Shown: positions 4,648 through 5,968 of the stretch, one piece after another | How the letters are laid out: each line of letters opens with the position of its first letter | How positions within the stretch are numbered: position 1 is the stretch's first letter | Assembly (NCBI GenBank): GCA_028819955.1 | Contig: JAPPKP010000369.1 | Coordinates: forward strand, 1-5,968 | Reading direction: 5' to 3' | Origin: Rhodospirillaceae bacterium | GTDB lineage: Bacteria; Pseudomonadota; Alphaproteobacteria; UBA828 | Length of the DNA stretch: 5,968 nt | Made by a program: the position numbers and the translations under genes | The notes under the pieces: generated by a model | Seen by the model: the letters and a program-made list of their open reading frames with translations, nothing else | What the model was told of the DNA's origin: nothing | Database searches by the model: none

Positions 4648-5968
4648 CTACCCCTCTTCCTTCTCCCTCTTCGGCGGCAGATCGAGCTTGAGGCTCAGCT
4701 CCTTGAGGTGCTTGTCCGGCACAGTCGCCGGCGCGCCCATCATCAGGTCCTGCGCCGTCTGGTTCAGCGGGAACATGATGACCTCGCGGATGTTGGGCTC
4801 GTCCGAGAGAAGCATGACGATGCGATCGATGCCCGGCGCAATGCCGCCGTGTGGCGGCGCCCCGTATTGGAAGGCGTGGTAGAGCGCGCCGAAGCGCCGC
4901 TTCACCTCGTCCTCGCCGTAGCCCGCGATCTGGAACGCCTTGACCATCAGATCGGGCTGGTGATTTCGGATCGCGCCGCTTGATAGCTCCACGCCATTGC
5001 AGACGATGTCGTACTGGTAGGCGAGCACGCTGAGCGGATCGCCGCTCTCCAGCGCCTCCATCCCGCCTTGCGGCATGGAGAAAGGGTTGTGGCTGAAGCC
5101 GATGGCCCCGGTCTCCCCGTCGCGCTCGAACATCGGGTAGTCGACGATCCAGCAGAAGGCGAACCTGTCCTCGTCGACCAACTCGAGCCGCTTGCCAAGC
5201 TCCAGCCGCACGGCGCCGGCGTAGCGCGCGGCAGCATCCGGCTTGTCGCAGCTCAGGAACACCGCATCGCCGTCCGCGAGGCCGGCGATCGAGCGAATCT
5301 CGTCTTGCACCCCATCCGGCACGAACTTCGCGATGGGCCCCTTGCCGGCGCCGTCGGCAAAGGTGATGTAGCCGAGACCGGGCGCGCCCAGGCTCTGGGC
5401 GAACTCGATCATTCGGTCGAAGAAGCTGCGCGGCCGGTCGGCGATCCCCTTTACCGGGATGCCGCGCACGACGCCGCCCTTGGCAATCGCCCCCTTGAAC
5501 GCCTTGAACGTGACCTCGTCGCGCCCGAACGGTGCGGTGAGGTCGACGATCTCGATGGGGATGCGCAGGTCCGGCTTGTCGGTCCCGAAGCGCAGCATCG
5601 CGTCCTTGTAGGCGAAGCGCGGGAACGGCGGCTGGGTGACCGCACGCTCGGTGAACTCCGTGAAGACGCCGTGCATCACCGGCTCCAGCGCATCGAACAC
5701 ATCCTCCTGCTCGACGAACGCCATCTCGACGTCGAGCTGGTAGAACTCGCCGGGGGAGCGGTCGGCGCGCGCATCCTCGTCACGGAAGCAAGGCGCGATC
5801 TGAAAGTAACGGTCGAAGCCGGACGCCATCACCAGCTGCTTGAACTGCTGCGGGGCCTGCGGCAGCGCGTAGAAGGTGCCCGGATGCAGCCGGCTCGGCA
5901 CCAGGAAATCGCGCGCGCCCTCGGGCGAGCTCGCGGTCAGGATCGGCGTGTGGCACTCCATGAAGCCC
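4648..5968 (-). CDS. aspS: Aspartyl-tRNA synthetase, C-terminal part (5' end beyond the window)
   Basis: About 439 of an expected ~590 residues are visible. The reading frame enters at the right edge with [21 protein letters not shown], the class II core just after the anticodon-binding domain. Motif 2 is [21 protein letters not shown]. The bacterial-type insertion (GAD) domain begins near [10 protein letters not shown] and occupies the middle. The core resumes at [11 protein letters not shown], then [19 protein letters not shown] and motif 3, [14 protein letters not shown], followed by [22 protein letters not shown]. The stop is TAG at 4650-4648. The enzyme charges tRNA-Asp with aspartate in the cytoplasm. 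Many alphaproteobacterial AspRSs also charge tRNA-Asn for the GatCAB amidation route, but the anticodon-domain residues that would decide this lie outside the window. The frame is intact, with no frameshift. A 43-aa gene follows it closely. Confidence 0.98.
   Translation of the reverse strand, partial: GFMECHTPILTASSPEGARDFLVPSRLHPGTFYALPQAPQQFKQLVMASGFDRYFQIAPCFRDEDARADRSPGEFYQLDVEMAFVEQEDVFDALEPVMHGVFTEFTERAVTQPPFPRFAYKDAMLRFGTDKPDLRIPIEIVDLTAPFGRDEVTFKAFKGAIAKGGVVRGIPVKGIADRPRSFFDRMIEFAQSLGAPGLGYITFADGAGKGPIAKFVPDGVQDEIRSIAGLADGDAVFLSCDKPDAAARYAGAVRLELGKRLELVDEDRFAFCWIVDYPMFERDGETGAIGFSHNPFSMPQGGMEALESGDPLSVLAYQYDIVCNGVELSSGAIRNHQPDLMVKAFQIAGYGEDEVKRRFGALYHAFQYGAPPHGGIAPGIDRIVMLLSDEPNIREVIMFPLNQTAQDLMMGAPATVPDKHLKELSLKLDLPPKREKEEG

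Noticed and set aside
4579..4983. Plus-strand open frames opposite the aspS 3' end
   Set aside because: They are antisense to a clearly identified AspRS and show no motif of their own.
1..5968. CRISPR arrays, tRNA or rRNA genes, insertion sequences
   Set aside because: No regularly spaced repeats, tRNA-like cloverleaf, rRNA sequence or transposase was found on either strand.

Overview
The window is GC-rich throughout, and its codon use (strong G/C third positions), the alphaproteobacterial look of the partial AspRS and the gene families present suggest an alphaproteobacterium, plausibly of the Hyphomicrobiales (Rhizobiales) type. This placement is inference, because there is no rRNA or other strict marker here.

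Layout. (1) Positions 1-67 hold the probable last codons of an upstream plus-strand gene and a strong intrinsic terminator. (2) 186-872 encodes a lipoprotein of the dienelactone-hydrolase type. It seems to have lost its nucleophile and the middle of its alpha/beta-hydrolase fold. (3) 944-1645 encodes a HAD hydrolase of the type II haloacid dehalogenase group. (4) 1687-2352 is a compact toxin-antitoxin module with its own promoter: a ribbon-helix-helix-like antitoxin overlaps a Doc/Fic-family toxin by 4 nt (GTGA). Its short leader carries an operator-like palindrome and two mutually exclusive hairpins around the ribosome-binding site. (5) 2365-4481 is a small oxygenase locus. An NTF2-like protein (minus strand) is divergent from a Rieske ring-hydroxylating oxygenase large subunit (plus strand), which is followed by an uncharacterised 107-aa protein. 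The shared intergenic region has three copies of a GCGGTAGC-type element. (6) From 4494 to the right edge the minus strand carries the C-terminal three quarters of aspS and, just downstream of it, an unannotated-looking 43-aa gene with a good ribosome-binding site.

How the parts relate. The TA module looks self-contained. The Rieske protein, the divergent NTF2-like protein and the 107-aa protein probably form one functional unit. The NTF2 fold is the fold of classical ring-hydroxylating oxygenase beta subunits, but no ferredoxin or reductase is encoded here, so electron donors must come from elsewhere. aspS and its small downstream gene are probably co-transcribed and converge on the oxygenase operon, with only 12 nt between stop codons. 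The most interesting places are the three-gene oxygenase locus, the TA leader and the decayed hydrolase.
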